This document shows positions 38,589-48,456 of a stretch of DNA of 64,000 nt, in pieces. Origin of the DNA: Photobacterium lutimaris (lineage in GTDB: Bacteria > Pseudomonadota > Gammaproteobacteria > Enterobacterales > Vibrionaceae); the NCBI RefSeq assembly GCF_003025555.1, contig NZ_PYMH01000003.1:1-64000 (forward strand), given 5' to 3'. Made by a program: the position numbers and the translations under genes. Positions within the stretch are counted from its first letter, which is position 1. Each line of letters begins with the position of its first letter. Under the pieces are notes generated by a model. That model ran no database searches. It saw only the letters and a program-made list of their open reading frames with translations, and was not told the DNA's origin.

Positions 38589-39383
38589 ATGATTGAACAA
38601 TATCTAACGCCTGATACCCCTGCTCAGGCACTTGAATTAAAGCAGCAGCATGGCTGTGAGGCCATCTGGTTTGCAGGCGGATCCAAAATCAATGCGGCGC
38701 CAACTAAAACCGATAAAACTGTTGCTATCTCTTTGGGCAAACTTAACTTCTCTCATATTGAGCAGCAAGGTGAGAGTTTGCATATCGGTGCAATGTGCCA
38801 TATTCAGCAATTGATTGACCACGAACTCGTACCTGTGGCGTTGAAGCAATCTGCTGCCTTTATTTACTCCCGCCATATCCGTAACCAGGCCACCTTGGGT
38901 GGTGAAATTGCCGCACGACAGCCAGAGGCATTATTGGTACCTAGCCTGCTTGCGCTAAAAGCAACACTGAAGTTGGCCAACGGGCAGGAAATGGATGTTG
39001 AAGATTACATCAATAGTGAAGAACGCGAGCTCATCGCTACCGTCATTATTCCAGATAGAAACCTGACTTGTATCGGTTACAACATTGCCCGCTCAGCAGC
39101 AGGATTAGCGATTGTGACAGCTGCGGTATCGATTGATAAGCAAGGTAATAAGGTGATAGCGCTTGATGGTGTTTCGCCGTTGCATCAAGGTGCGGCCCGT
39201 CCGGTACGCCTTCGTGATGTCGAAGCGCAAGACTTGAAAGGGGAGCTGCTGGAGCAAGCAGTTGCCGATGCGATTTATCCGGAAGCCGATATTCGCGGTG
39301 GTGTGGAATACAAGCGATATATCGCAGGCGTTGTAATCACGGATTTGATGGCTGAATGTCAGCACATGGTAGAGGAAGCATAA
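38589..39383 (+). CDS. ygfM: FAD-binding subunit of molybdopterin hydroxylase, YgfM-like
   Basis: The 264-residue protein belongs to the FAD-binding family of molybdopterin dehydrogenases (CoxM/XdhB fold). It has the FAD loop WFAGGSKINAAP near residue 28 and the second FAD motif NQATLGGEIAARQP near residue 98. It is the electron-transfer partner of the molybdenum subunit encoded two bases downstream. In E. coli the same pair, ygfM-xdhD, precedes xanQ-guaD-ghxQ, the order seen here. The exact substrate of this hydroxylase is unsettled; a purine is the likely one. Confidence 0.9.
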   Translation: MIEQYLTPDTPAQALELKQQHGCEAIWFAGGSKINAAPTKTDKTVAISLGKLNFSHIEQQGESLHIGAMCHIQQLIDHELVPVALKQSAAFIYSRHIRNQATLGGEIAARQPEALLVPSLLALKATLKLANGQEMDVEDYINSEERELIATVIIPDRNLTCIGYNIARSAAGLAIVTAAVSIDKQGNKVIALDGVSPLHQGAARPVRLRDVEAQDLKGELLEQAVADAIYPEADIRGGVEYKRYIAGVVITDLMAECQHMVEEA

Positions 39384-39385
39384 TC

Positions 39386-42256
39386 ATGACGATTCAATTT
39401 ACCTTAAATGGCCGCCCTCAATCTTTGGATTGCCGTCTTGGTGAAAATGTTCAGACATTGCTTCACTCCATGGGGTATCACTCAGTCCGTAATAGTGATG
39501 ATGGCTGGGGTTATGCCGGATCTGATGTGATCTTGTTCAACGGTGAGCTGATCAATGCCTCGTTGTTGATTGCTGCCCAGCTTGACGGTGCAGAGGTTAA
39601 AACCGCAGAATCCTTGGGTGAGTGGAACCAATTGAGCTTGGTTCAGCAGGCAATGATTGATGTCGGCGTGGTGCAGTCTGGCTACAACGATCCGGCATTG
39701 GCGTTGATCTTAACCGAACTACTCGAACGTATTTCACAGCCAACCCGCGCGGAAATTGATGATGCATTATCAGGGCTATTTAGTCGCGATGCCGGTTACC
39801 AGCAGTTCTACGAAGTGGTTGAGCTGGCAGTAAAACGCCTTGGGGATCCTGAATATACCCAGCAATTTGCACCAGAATTTCGTGATGATTTGGCCGTGGT
39901 GGGCAAGAACTGTCCGAAGATTGACTCGGCGAAAATGGTGCAGGCCAAGCCTTGTTATGTTGAAGATCGCATTCCAGCCAACGCATGTGTTATCAAGATG
40001 CTGAGAAGCCCGCATGCCCATGCATGGGTCAAGCATTTGGATGTCTCTCAAGCCGAAGCGCTGCCAGGCGTGGTATCGGTGATCACCCACAAGAATTGTC
40101 CAGATATCCCTTACACACCAGGTGGTCAGAGCGCCCCTGAACCATCACCGCTCGACCGCCGTATGTTTGGCCAGAAACTGCGCCATGTGGGTGATCGCGT
40201 TGCCGCTGTAGTGGCTGAGTCGGTGGAAATCGCCGAGCAGGCACTAACACTGATCAACGTAGAGTACGATGTTCTAGAGCCAGTGATGAGCATTGATGAG
40301 GCGATGGCCGCCAATGCCCCGATCATTCACAACGAACCTATCGAGTACGGTGTTGGTGCGCCAGATGATTTGGAAGAGCAGAATCGCAACGCCGATCCGC
40401 GTGAAGGCAAGTTGATTGTGAACTTCCCTATTGGTTGTTTCCCGCGCAAGAACATTGCCGCCAGTGTCCGTGGTCATATCGGTGATCTTAACAAGGGCTT
40501 TGCTGAAGCGGATATGATTATCGAGCGTACTTACGAGTCGAAACAGGTTCAGCAACTACCGGTTGAAACCCATATCTGTTACAGCTATATGGATGGCGAT
40601 CGTATCGTGATGCACGATTCGACTCAGGTGCCTTGGCACGTACGCCGTCAGGTAGCCAAAATCCTCGGTGTGAAGCAAAACAAAGTACACATCGTTAAAG
40701 AGCGTGTGGGTGGGGGATACGGTTCGAAGCAAGATATCTTGTTGGAAGATGTGTGTGCATGGGCAACCTGGACCACAGGCCGTCCGGTATATTTCCACCA
40801 TACTCGTGAAGAAGAGTTTATTTGTAACTCAACCCGCCATGTTGCCAAAGTGACGGTGAAACTCGGGGCCAAGAAAGACGGCACTTTAACCGCGATTGAT
40901 ATGGACTTCCGTGCCAACACCGGCCCTTACGGAAACCACGCGCTGACCGTGCCATCAAACGGTCCCGCCTTGTCGCTACCTCTTTACCCTTGTGACAATG
41001 TGGACTTCAGGGTAACGACGTACTATTCCAACATCTGCCCGACCGGGGCTTATCAGGGGTACGGCGCGCCGAAAGGCAACTATGCACTGACTATGGCAAT
41101 GGCCGAAATGGCTGATGAACTGGGTATCGACCACCTTGATATGGTTGAGAAAAACCGTGTGGTTGAAGGCCAAGAGCTGAAGATCCTAGCGGCTATCGGT
41201 GAAGGTAAAATGCCGGCCAGTGCGCCGAAAGTTCACAGCTGTGCGCTTGAGCCTATTTTGCGTGAAGGCCGCAAGCTAATTGAGTGGGACAGCCCGAAAC
41301 AGGATGATGGTGAATGGAAAGTGGGCCGTGGTGTGGCGATTATCCAGCAGAAATCCGGTATTCCAGATATCGATCAGGCTAACTGCCAGATCAAGATGGC
41401 ATCGGATGGGACCTTCATTGTTCATTCAGGCGCCGCTGATATCGGTACAGGCCTTGATACTGTGATCAGTAAACTGACCGCCGAAGTACTGTGCTGCCCG
41501 ATGGATGAAATCACTATTCACTCTGGTGATACCGACCATGCGCCATTTGACAAGGGTGCCTACGCTTCGTCCGGTACCTGTTTCTCTGGTAATGCCGCCA
41601 AGCGCGCTGCCGAAGCGATGCGTGAGAAAATCCTTAAGTGTGGCGCTGAAATGCTCGGTGAGCCTGTAGAAGAGGTCGCTATTGCGGCGCCGGGACTTGT
41701 GAAAGGTAAGCAGGGTGAAGTGAGCTACTTCGATATTGCCCACAAAGCGGAAAGTGGAACTGGCTGGGGGCAATTACTGGCTTCAGGTTGTTTCACCACA
41801 CCGGAATTTGCCTTCCCATACGGCGCGAACTTTGCCGAGGTGGCGGTCAATACGCGTACCGGTGAAATCCGTCTTGATAAGTTCCATGCCTTGCTCGACT
41901 GCGGTACGCCGGTTAACCCAGATTTGGCCTTAGGCCAGATTTACGGTGCCAGCATGCGTGCTATCGGTCATAGCTTATATGAAGAGTTGGTTTACGATGA
42001 GCGTGGTGTGCCCGTGACCCGTGACTTGAAGAGCTATGGTGCGCCAATGATTGGCGATATACCTCGCGACTTCAAAGCGGTGTTGGTACCAAGTGATGAT
42101 CCGGTTGGCCCTTACGGTGCGAAATCGATATCTGAAATTGGTGTTAACGGTGCAGCCCCAGCCATTGCCAGTGCGATTCATGATGCATGTGGTGTCTGGA
42201 TGCGGGATTGGCACTTCACACCAGAGAAGGTTCTACAAGGTCTGAATAAGCTTTAA
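39386..42256 (+). CDS. xdhD: Molybdopterin-dependent hydroxylase XdhD (YgfN-like)
   Basis: The 956-residue protein has the architecture of E. coli XdhD. The N-terminal part (about 1-160) keeps the outline of the 2Fe-2S module (MGYHSVRNSDDGWGYAGSDV, LSLVQQAMIDVGVVQSGYND), but every cluster-binding cysteine is gone. The molybdopterin part begins near residue 190, with GGGYGSKQ near 443, GAYQGYGAPKGNY near 553 and the active-site glutamate in GAKSISEIGVNG near 917. I start at ATG 39386, behind GAGGA, two bases after ygfM; the frame 30 nt upstream is not used. Likely role: purine hydroxylation with YgfM. Confidence 0.92.
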   Translation: MTIQFTLNGRPQSLDCRLGENVQTLLHSMGYHSVRNSDDGWGYAGSDVILFNGELINASLLIAAQLDGAEVKTAESLGEWNQLSLVQQAMIDVGVVQSGYNDPALALILTELLERISQPTRAEIDDALSGLFSRDAGYQQFYEVVELAVKRLGDPEYTQQFAPEFRDDLAVVGKNCPKIDSAKMVQAKPCYVEDRIPANACVIKMLRSPHAHAWVKHLDVSQAEALPGVVSVITHKNCPDIPYTPGGQSAPEPSPLDRRMFGQKLRHVGDRVAAVVAESVEIAEQALTLINVEYDVLEPVMSIDEAMAANAPIIHNEPIEYGVGAPDDLEEQNRNADPREGKLIVNFPIGCFPRKNIAASVRGHIGDLNKGFAEADMIIERTYESKQVQQLPVETHICYSYMDGDRIVMHDSTQVPWHVRRQVAKILGVKQNKVHIVKERVGGGYGSKQDILLEDVCAWATWTTGRPVYFHHTREEEFICNSTRHVAKVTVKLGAKKDGTLTAIDMDFRANTGPYGNHALTVPSNGPALSLPLYPCDNVDFRVTTYYSNICPTGAYQGYGAPKGNYALTMAMAEMADELGIDHLDMVEKNRVVEGQELKILAAIGEGKMPASAPKVHSCALEPILREGRKLIEWDSPKQDDGEWKVGRGVAIIQQKSGIPDIDQANCQIKMASDGTFIVHSGAADIGTGLDTVISKLTAEVLCCPMDEITIHSGDTDHAPFDKGAYASSGTCFSGNAAKRAAEAMREKILKCGAEMLGEPVEEVAIAAPGLVKGKQGEVSYFDIAHKAESGTGWGQLLASGCFTTPEFAFPYGANFAEVAVNTRTGEIRLDKFHALLDCGTPVNPDLALGQIYGASMRAIGHSLYEELVYDERGVPVTRDLKSYGAPMIGDIPRDFKAVLVPSDDPVGPYGAKSISEIGVNGAAPAIASAIHDACGVWMRDWHFTPEKVLQGLNKL

Positions 42257-42268
42257 TCAATGCATAAG

Positions 42269-42308
42269 CGGCCGTTTCCAGGGGATGGGAAATGGCCGTT
42301 TTGTTTTT
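42269..42308 (+). terminator. Rho-independent terminator after xdhD
   Basis: CGGCCGTTTCC pairs with GGGAAATGGCCG around a short loop and is followed by TTTTGTTTTT. The gap from here to 42500 holds no gene; xanQ must have its own promoter or depend on read-through. Confidence 0.85.
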
Positions 42309-42500
42309 CAGCCACGGTTTACCGGGCTGGTGTTATGGCAATTACGCCGTCATGACTTGGCGAGTATCGACCATTTCCCATTCATGGGGGTGGTCAGGGT
42401 ATCAGCGGGTAGGCAGGCACAGGCTCTGGTTGAGCTTGTTGTTAAGGGCCCAGACGTTTCTGGCTAGGTTATCGATTCATAGATTACGGATGGAACAGAA

Positions 42501-43907
42501 ATGAAACTGCTTTATAACGTGGAAGACAGGCCTCCTATGGGCGCAGCGATCCTCCTTGCTCTTCAACATATGCTTGCCGCTATGGGGGCTATCATTGCTG
42601 TCCCTTTGGTGGTCGGTAGTGCGATTGGTCTTCCGACAGATCAAATGGTGATATTGGTCAATGCAGCCCTGATGGTATCGGGTGTGGTGACTATCATCCA
42701 GTGTAAAGGGGTTGGTCCTGTTGGGATCCGGCTTCCGGTGGTGATGGGAACCAGCTTTACCTTTGTTGCCATCTCCATTTCTATTGGGATGGACTCGGGT
42801 ATTTCTGGTGTCTTTGGCGCATCGCTGATCGGCTCGTTAGTGATGATCATCGGTAGCCGCTTCATGCCGCAAATCAGAAAGCTCTTTCCACCCGTGGTGT
42901 CCGGTACCGTGGTAGTGTTGATTGGTCTGACAATCCTGCCTGTCTCTGTCGACTGGTTTGCTGGTGGCTTTGTCGGGCAGGAGCATTACGGTCAAATCAA
43001 TAACCTGATGTTGGGTCTGTTGGTATTGGTGGTGGTGATTGTACTGTCGCAACTTGGTAAAGGGTTGATCTCTGCCGCTGCTATCGTGATTGGTATGATG
43101 GTGGGTTACATTGTCGCGATCTTCATGGGCGTGGTTGATTTTACGCCGGTTCGTGAAGCGAAGTTCTTTTCTCTCCCTGAATTATTGCCCTTCGGATTAA
43201 GCTTCACTGTCAGTGGTGTTATCGGGATGTCTATCGCTTACCTGGTCACCATTATGGAGTCGACGGGTGACTTCTTGGCCTTGAGTGATGCTACCCATAC
43301 CAAATTGACCGGGAAGAAGTTGTCGAAAGGGATCTTATGTGACGGTATCGGTAGTGCCCTTGCGTCGGTATTTGGCGCAACCCCATTTTCATCTTTCAGC
43401 CAGAACGTCGGTATTGTTTCGATAACCGGTGTTGCCAGTCGCCACGTAGTTGCAGTGACTGGTGTGATCATGCTGATCGCCGGTATGTTCCCGAAATTGG
43501 GCGGCATTGTCGTTACGATCCCGTCACCGGTACTTGGAGGGGCAGGACTTGTGATGTTCGCCATGATCATTTCGGCCGGTATTGGCATCCTGTCACGCAT
43601 TAATTTTACCAAACGCAATATGCTGATCATCGCCGTTGGGGTGGCCTCGGGCATGGCGGTGACCGTTCGCCCTGAAATTTTGACCTATATGCCAGACTCA
43701 ATGCGCGTCATTCTTGGCTCCGGTATTACTACGGGCTCGCTGGTTGCACTGGGTCTCAACATTGTTTTGGGTATCAACCGCGCCGATGAAGCAGAAAGTG
43801 CGAATGAAAAACGAGAAGCGCTGAAAGAGCAAATCAAAGAGTGCGAAGAGTGTGAAAAGGCATTGGCCGAGGAAGAGGCGATGCAGTCACGCGAGCAACA
43901 AGTTTAA
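42501..43907 (+). CDS. xanQ: Xanthine permease, NCS2 family (XanQ-like)
   Basis: This 468-residue inner-membrane proton symporter imports xanthine. It has about 14 hydrophobic segments, the family histidine in LALQHMLAAMGAIIAVPLVV (TM1), the substrate-binding glutamate in IMESTGDF, and FSQNVGI with the conserved Gln-Asn pair. A long charged C-terminal tail (KEQIKECEECEKALAEEEAM) is unusual but harmless to the core. Position between xdhD and guaD matches E. coli xanQ; uracil specificity is less likely for that reason. Confidence 0.88.
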   Translation: MKLLYNVEDRPPMGAAILLALQHMLAAMGAIIAVPLVVGSAIGLPTDQMVILVNAALMVSGVVTIIQCKGVGPVGIRLPVVMGTSFTFVAISISIGMDSGISGVFGASLIGSLVMIIGSRFMPQIRKLFPPVVSGTVVVLIGLTILPVSVDWFAGGFVGQEHYGQINNLMLGLLVLVVVIVLSQLGKGLISAAAIVIGMMVGYIVAIFMGVVDFTPVREAKFFSLPELLPFGLSFTVSGVIGMSIAYLVTIMESTGDFLALSDATHTKLTGKKLSKGILCDGIGSALASVFGATPFSSFSQNVGIVSITGVASRHVVAVTGVIMLIAGMFPKLGGIVVTIPSPVLGGAGLVMFAMIISAGIGILSRINFTKRNMLIIAVGVASGMAVTVRPEILTYMPDSMRVILGSGITTGSLVALGLNIVLGINRADEAESANEKREALKEQIKECEECEKALAEEEAMQSREQQV

Positions 43908-43996
43908 GCCCTACAATAGAAATAATTTAATAAAAATAAGTGCACGAAATAATGGTGTCCCTACCACTCTCCTGCACAGAAAGGTAAGAGGTAATC

Positions 43997-45313
43997 ATGG
44001 AATATACCCAATCTATTAAAGCAATTAGAGCGTCCATCATGGATATCGCTAGAGTTGTCGACAAACCCGAAGACATAGAGCAGAACGTCCGCTTTATTGA
44101 AGATGGTTTAATGCTAGTCGAGAACGGGCGTATCGAATGGGTCGGCGAATGGGAGGAGGGCAAAGATAAAATCCCATCGACCGTTCGTATTAGAAGTTAT
44201 CCCGGTAAGATTGTGATGCCTGGCTTTGTTGATACCCATATCCACTATCCACAGGCTGAAATGGTTGGTGCCTATGGCGAGCAACTATTGGAATGGTTGA
44301 ACAACTACACTTTCCCAACTGAAGCCCGCTATAAAGACAAAGACTATTCCCGTGAAATGTCGAGATTCTTTATCAAGCAGTTGCTGCGTAACGGTACGAC
44401 CTCAGCCTTGGTGTTCGGCACCGTTCATCCAGAATCGGTTGATGCGCTGTTCGAAGAGGCCGAGAAAATCAATATGCGGATGATCGCGGGTAAGGTGATG
44501 ATGGACCGCAATGCGCCGGAATACCTGCTGGATACGCCGGATATTGGCTATAACCAAACGAAAGAATTGATAGAGCGCTGGCATAAACGTGGTCGTTTGC
44601 TCTATGCCATTACTCCTCGCTTTGCACCGACCTCGAGCCCTGAGCAGCTCGCAATGGCAGGACGGCTCAAGGAAGAATATCCTGATACCTATGTGCACAC
44701 CCATTTGTGTGAAAATAAAGATGAAATCGCCTGGGTGAAAGAACTTTTCCCTGAGCAAGACGGCTATCTGGATGTTTATCATCATCATGGTCTGACCGGA
44801 CCGAAGAGTGTGTTTGCCCACTGTATCCATCTTGAAGATGAAGAGTGGGATTGTTTACACGAAACTGACTCCGCAGTTGCGTTCTGTCCCACCTCGAACC
44901 TGTATCTTGGCAGTGGCTTGTTCAAGTTACAGGAAGCCTGGAAGCGCAAGGTTAAAGTCGGCATGGGGACCGATATTGGCGCGGGGACAACCTTCAACAT
45001 GCTGCAAACTCTCAATGAAGCCTACAAGGTTATGCAGTTACAGCAGCATCGTCTGTCGGCATTCGAAGCGTTTTATTTGGCCACTCTTGGCGGGGCGAAA
45101 TCGCTCTCGCTGGATCACCTGATCGGTAACTTTGAAGTGGGCAAAGAAGCGGACTTCGTCATCATCGATCCATGCTCAACTCCGCTTCAGCAGCTTCGCT
45201 ACGACAGCTCGAAAGACTTGCCTGAGAAACTGTTCATGCTGATGACCTTGGGCGATGACCGTAGTATCTACCGCACCTATGTCGATGGCCGGTTAGTGTA
45301 CGAGCGCGGTTAA
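43997..45313 (+). CDS. guaD: Guanine deaminase
   Basis: GuaD converts guanine to xanthine and ammonia in the cytoplasm. The 438-residue amidohydrolase has the zinc-binding HxH in PGFVDTHIHYPQAEM (near residue 80), THLCENKDEI, FAHCIHLEDEEW and the catalytic Asp in GMGTDIGAGTTFN. Its product feeds the hydroxylase upstream. AGAGG precedes the ATG; an imperfect hairpin (GTGCA...TGCAC, 43940-43977) lies just before the ribosome site. Confidence 0.95.
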   Translation: MEYTQSIKAIRASIMDIARVVDKPEDIEQNVRFIEDGLMLVENGRIEWVGEWEEGKDKIPSTVRIRSYPGKIVMPGFVDTHIHYPQAEMVGAYGEQLLEWLNNYTFPTEARYKDKDYSREMSRFFIKQLLRNGTTSALVFGTVHPESVDALFEEAEKINMRMIAGKVMMDRNAPEYLLDTPDIGYNQTKELIERWHKRGRLLYAITPRFAPTSSPEQLAMAGRLKEEYPDTYVHTHLCENKDEIAWVKELFPEQDGYLDVYHHHGLTGPKSVFAHCIHLEDEEWDCLHETDSAVAFCPTSNLYLGSGLFKLQEAWKRKVKVGMGTDIGAGTTFNMLQTLNEAYKVMQLQQHRLSAFEAFYLATLGGAKSLSLDHLIGNFEVGKEADFVIIDPCSTPLQQLRYDSSKDLPEKLFMLMTLGDDRSIYRTYVDGRLVYERG

Positions 45314-45318
45314 ATTTT

Positions 45319-45334
45319 ACGCAAACGGTTTCGA
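45319..45334 (+). promoter_or_regulatory. Putative PurR operator
   Basis: ACGCAAACGGTTTCGA closely matches the PurR consensus ACGCAAACGTTTTCGT. It lies 14 bp upstream of a promoter -35 element and only 6 bp past the guaD stop. A PurR site would tie permease expression to hypoxanthine or guanine levels. Confidence 0.65.
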
Positions 45335-45348
45335 TGGAAAATAATTTT

Positions 45349-45379
45349 TTGACAATGCAGGGTGAGTGAAGCGTATAAT
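45349..45379 (+). promoter_or_regulatory. Sigma-70 promoter for the ghxQ leader
   Basis: A perfect TTGACA (45349-45354) and a perfect TATAAT (45374-45379) are 19 bp apart, which is 2 bp longer than optimal. Transcription would start near 45386 and give a leader of about 235 nt. Confidence 0.65.
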
Positions 45380-45400
45380 CGCCGCCAATTTACTTTGCCC

Positions 45401-45600
45401 AGCCCCAGTTATTTGCTTTAGGAATATTCCGTTGTGAACATTGATGGGTTCTGTTAGCTGGGGTTGTGTCGATAAAAGTCAGCAATATTTATAACGTGAC
45501 GGACAAGTCACAGCCCCAAAAAAGCAATCGATTGCGACGGGGCGGGTTGAGAGGAAGCTCAACACTTTATTAGGGCGGATAGACGGTAAGTCTGGCGTCA
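45401..45600 (+). promoter_or_regulatory. Structured 5' leader, possible attenuator or riboswitch
   Basis: Several helices can form. AGCCCCAG (45401-45408) pairs with CTGGGGTT (45458-45465) and encloses the palindrome GGAATATTCC and GAAC/GTTC. GTGAC/GTCAC (45496-45511) is a 5-bp hairpin. GCCCC (45513-45517) pairs with GGGGC (45539-45543) and encloses GCAATCGATTGC. GTTGAG/CTCAAC (45546-45563) follows. The second G-rich strand could instead pair with the third C-rich strand, so two folds exclude each other. It matches no riboswitch class that I can recall with confidence. Confidence 0.5.
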
Positions 45601-45621
45601 AATTTTACAAGGAATCACATC

Positions 45622-47004
45622 ATGTCTGAAAATAGTTCGATTCATCATGAATCTACAGTAGTAGCAGAAGACACACCCCGGAAAAGCGGGTTGGATGGGT
45701 ATTTTAAAATTTCCCAGCGTGGTAGTACTGTAAAGCAAGAAGTTGTTGCCGGTTTGACCACATTCCTGGCGATGGTGTACTCGGTGATTGTAGTACCGAG
45801 TATGCTTGGAGCTGCGGGGTTTAACCAAGGGGCGGTATTTATTGCTACCTGTTTGGTTGCAGCGTTTGGTTCGCTGTTAATGGGGCTTTGGGCAAACCTG
45901 CCGATGGCCATTGGCTGTGCGATCTCCCTTACCGCGTTTACTGCATTTAGCTTGGTACTGGGGCAGGGGATCAGCATTCCGGTCGCTCTGGGGGCCGTGT
46001 TCTTAATGGGGGTAGTATTTACCGCCATTACCGTCACCGGTGTGCGTCAGTGGATATTGACTAATCTGCCGTTCGGTATTGCCCACGGCACCGGTATTGG
46101 TATCGGTCTGTTCTTGTTGCTGATTGCTGCTAATGGTGTTGGCTTGGTGGTACAGAACCCTCACGCAGGTCTACCTGTTGCACTGGGCGAGTTCACTTCT
46201 TTGCCTGTCATCATGTCTATCGTGGGTTTGGCTGCTATCTTCGGCCTTGAAAAACGCCGTGTGCCAGGCGGGATCTTGCTGGTTATTGTGGCTATCTCTA
46301 TTTTTGGTCTGATCTTTGACCCGAATGTCACCTATCAAGGGCTGTTTGCGATGCCATCGTTTGGCGCGGAAGGTGAGTCGCTATTGGGCACCATGGATAT
46401 TATGGGGGCATTGAACCCAATCGTGATACCAAGTGTGTTGGCATTGGTGATGACCGCGATTTTCGATGCTACCGGTACTATCCGTGCGGTTGCAGGTCAG
46501 GCGAACCTACTGGATAAAGACGGCCAAATCATTGATGGTGGTAAGGCGCTGACTTCTGACTCGGTCAGTAGTATTTTTGCTGGTTTTGTCGGTGGTGCGC
46601 CAGCGGCTGTGTATATCGAATCGGCTGCAGGTACTGCTGCCGGTGGTAAAACGGGCTTAACCGCAACAGTTGTGGGTGGTCTGTTCGTATTGCTACTGTT
46701 CTTGTCGCCAATCAGCTACTTGGTCCCTGCTTACGCAACGGCTCCGGCTTTGATGTACGTGGGTCTGTTGATGATGAGCAACGTGAGTAAGTTGGATATG
46801 GCAGATTCGGTCGATGCACTATCCGGTTTGATGTGTGCGGTGTTCATCGTTCTGACCGGTAACATCGTCACTGGTATTATGCTGGGCTTTGGCTCATTGG
46901 TGATTGGCCGTGTTATTTCAGGTGAAGCGAAACGCCTGAACGCAGGTACCGTGATTATCGCTATTGTGCTGGTGGCCTTCTATGCGGGGGGCTGGGCAAT
47001 TTAA
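45622..47004 (+). CDS. ghxQ: Hypoxanthine/guanine permease, AzgA family (GhxQ-like)
   Basis: This 460-residue inner-membrane transporter of the NCS2/AzgA branch imports guanine and hypoxanthine. It has about 12-14 hydrophobic segments. The family stretches [57 protein letters not shown] and [20 protein letters not shown] are intact. AAGGA precedes the ATG. It has its own PurR-like box, promoter and leader, so unlike xanQ and guaD it is separately controlled. It closes the E. coli-like purine module. Confidence 0.92.
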   Translation: MSENSSIHHESTVVAEDTPRKSGLDGYFKISQRGSTVKQEVVAGLTTFLAMVYSVIVVPSMLGAAGFNQGAVFIATCLVAAFGSLLMGLWANLPMAIGCAISLTAFTAFSLVLGQGISIPVALGAVFLMGVVFTAITVTGVRQWILTNLPFGIAHGTGIGIGLFLLLIAANGVGLVVQNPHAGLPVALGEFTSLPVIMSIVGLAAIFGLEKRRVPGGILLVIVAISIFGLIFDPNVTYQGLFAMPSFGAEGESLLGTMDIMGALNPIVIPSVLALVMTAIFDATGTIRAVAGQANLLDKDGQIIDGGKALTSDSVSSIFAGFVGGAPAAVYIESAAGTAAGGKTGLTATVVGGLFVLLLFLSPISYLVPAYATAPALMYVGLLMMSNVSKLDMADSVDALSGLMCAVFIVLTGNIVTGIMLGFGSLVIGRVISGEAKRLNAGTVIIAIVLVAFYAGGWAI

Positions 47005-47045
47005 GTCCTGTTACATCGCATCACGCTTTAGCTCGATATAAGTAG

Positions 47046-47079
47046 CGCTCCTCATTGAAAAATGAGGGGCGTTTTTGTT
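47046..47079 (+). terminator. Rho-independent terminator after ghxQ
   Basis: CGCTCCTCAT pairs with ATGAGGGGCG (one G-U) around TGAAAA and is followed by TTTTTGTT. Confidence 0.9.
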
Positions 47080-47221
47080 ATTTCACTCGCAATATTCTTA
47101 AGTGTTAACAACCGACTCAACAGTTGCCGCAAAGGCCACTTTATTCCCTTCTATTAATAGCTTACCTTCCAATTAATTGTTTGTAAGTAGTGAAAGTTCC
47201 GTCCTGGGAAAGGGAGTATCA

Positions 47222-48439
47222 GTGGCGATGGTGGAAAGTACAGCGAAGGTAAAAAATAAAATTTTCAAGCGTTTGGTTATCACTCTGTGTGTGATGATGC
47301 CTGCATTGACTATTGTTTGGGTTATTTCCAATCCGCCAAAAGCGGATATGGAAGGGTTCAGCTGGACGCAAACGTCAAATCAAAGTGATTGGGAGGTTAC
47401 CCTACCCGAGCAAGAAGGTTTCAGCGCTGAGCGATTAGTCGAACTGCACAATCAGGTAACGTTGAGAAAAAGCAAGAAAGTGCAGTCTTTATTGATTGCA
47501 CGGAATGGAAAATTGGTGTTCGAGCAATACTATCCAGTAAGAAGCTCGGCGGATGGTACGCCGATGCCAATGTATTTTCCTCCTTCGCCTGATACCTATC
47601 ACCAAATGCGATCGGTCACCAAAACGATCACCTCGACCTTGATCGGCAATCTACTCTACCAACAAGCGATACCGAGCAAAGATATACCATTGTTTGATTA
47701 TTATCAGGATGAAGTCGTAGCAGATACGGTGCGCAAGCAGCCAATTACCATCAGGCATGCGCTCGATTTCAACAGCGGGTTAGATTGGAATGAATGGGGC
47801 GCTTACCCCAGTGATGCAATGGGGATGTGGTTATCCCAGGACCCGTATCAATATATATTTGATAAGCCAATGGCCTACCAGCCCAATGAGGCGTTTGTCT
47901 ATCAGGGGGCCATGAGCGTGCTATTGGGTGGAGTCGTTGAGAAAACGACAGGAAAGAACCTGAGACAATATGCGGAACAAGCGTTATTTACCCCGCTTGG
48001 TATTAGCCATTACGATTGGTTTGCCCATGAAGTGACCGGTGAGTATTTGGGATCCTCTGGCTTGTACCTGCGCTCACGGGATTTAGCCAAGCTTGGGCAA
48101 CTCTATCTCAATAAAGGGGTATGGAATGGGCAGCGTATCTTTGCAGAGGGGTGGGCGGAAGCAAGCTTAAAACCCAAAGGAAAGTTTTGGTCCAACAAAA
48201 CAATAGAGTATGGCCATAACTGGTGGTTTCCTTTCATTACTGTTGACGGGGAAAGGCTGACTATTGCTGGAATGCGTGGTTACGGCGGTCAGGAGATGTT
48301 TATTATCCCAGAGCTGAAGTTAGTCATGACGATGACATCCGGGGCTTTTATTGGCCAGGATGAAGATTACCCATTCGAGTTAATCGTTGACTATATCCTG
48401 CCTTCACTTGGAATCAGCAATGCAAAATATACCGGTTAA
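47222..48439 (+). CDS. Serine hydrolase, class C beta-lactamase-like fold
   Basis: The product (405 residues) has an N-terminal hydrophobic anchor (LVITLCVMMPALTIVWVI) and an extracytoplasmic hydrolase domain. The catalytic SxxK motif is SVTK near residue 131 and the second motif YQG lies in FVYQGAMSVLLGGVVE. The third motif region is GMRGYGGQEMF. It could be a peptidase or esterase acting on the cell wall or small esters; beta-lactam resistance cannot be inferred. The GTG at 47222 has AAGGGAG 5 nt upstream; ATG at 47228 is equally possible. A small protein gene follows after 17 bp. Confidence 0.8.
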   Translation: MAMVESTAKVKNKIFKRLVITLCVMMPALTIVWVISNPPKADMEGFSWTQTSNQSDWEVTLPEQEGFSAERLVELHNQVTLRKSKKVQSLLIARNGKLVFEQYYPVRSSADGTPMPMYFPPSPDTYHQMRSVTKTITSTLIGNLLYQQAIPSKDIPLFDYYQDEVVADTVRKQPITIRHALDFNSGLDWNEWGAYPSDAMGMWLSQDPYQYIFDKPMAYQPNEAFVYQGAMSVLLGGVVEKTTGKNLRQYAEQALFTPLGISHYDWFAHEVTGEYLGSSGLYLRSRDLAKLGQLYLNKGVWNGQRIFAEGWAEASLKPKGKFWSNKTIEYGHNWWFPFITVDGERLTIAGMRGYGGQEMFIIPELKLVMTMTSGAFIGQDEDYPFELIVDYILPSLGISNAKYTG

Positions 48440-48456
48440 TAGGGCTGAGGTGGAAA

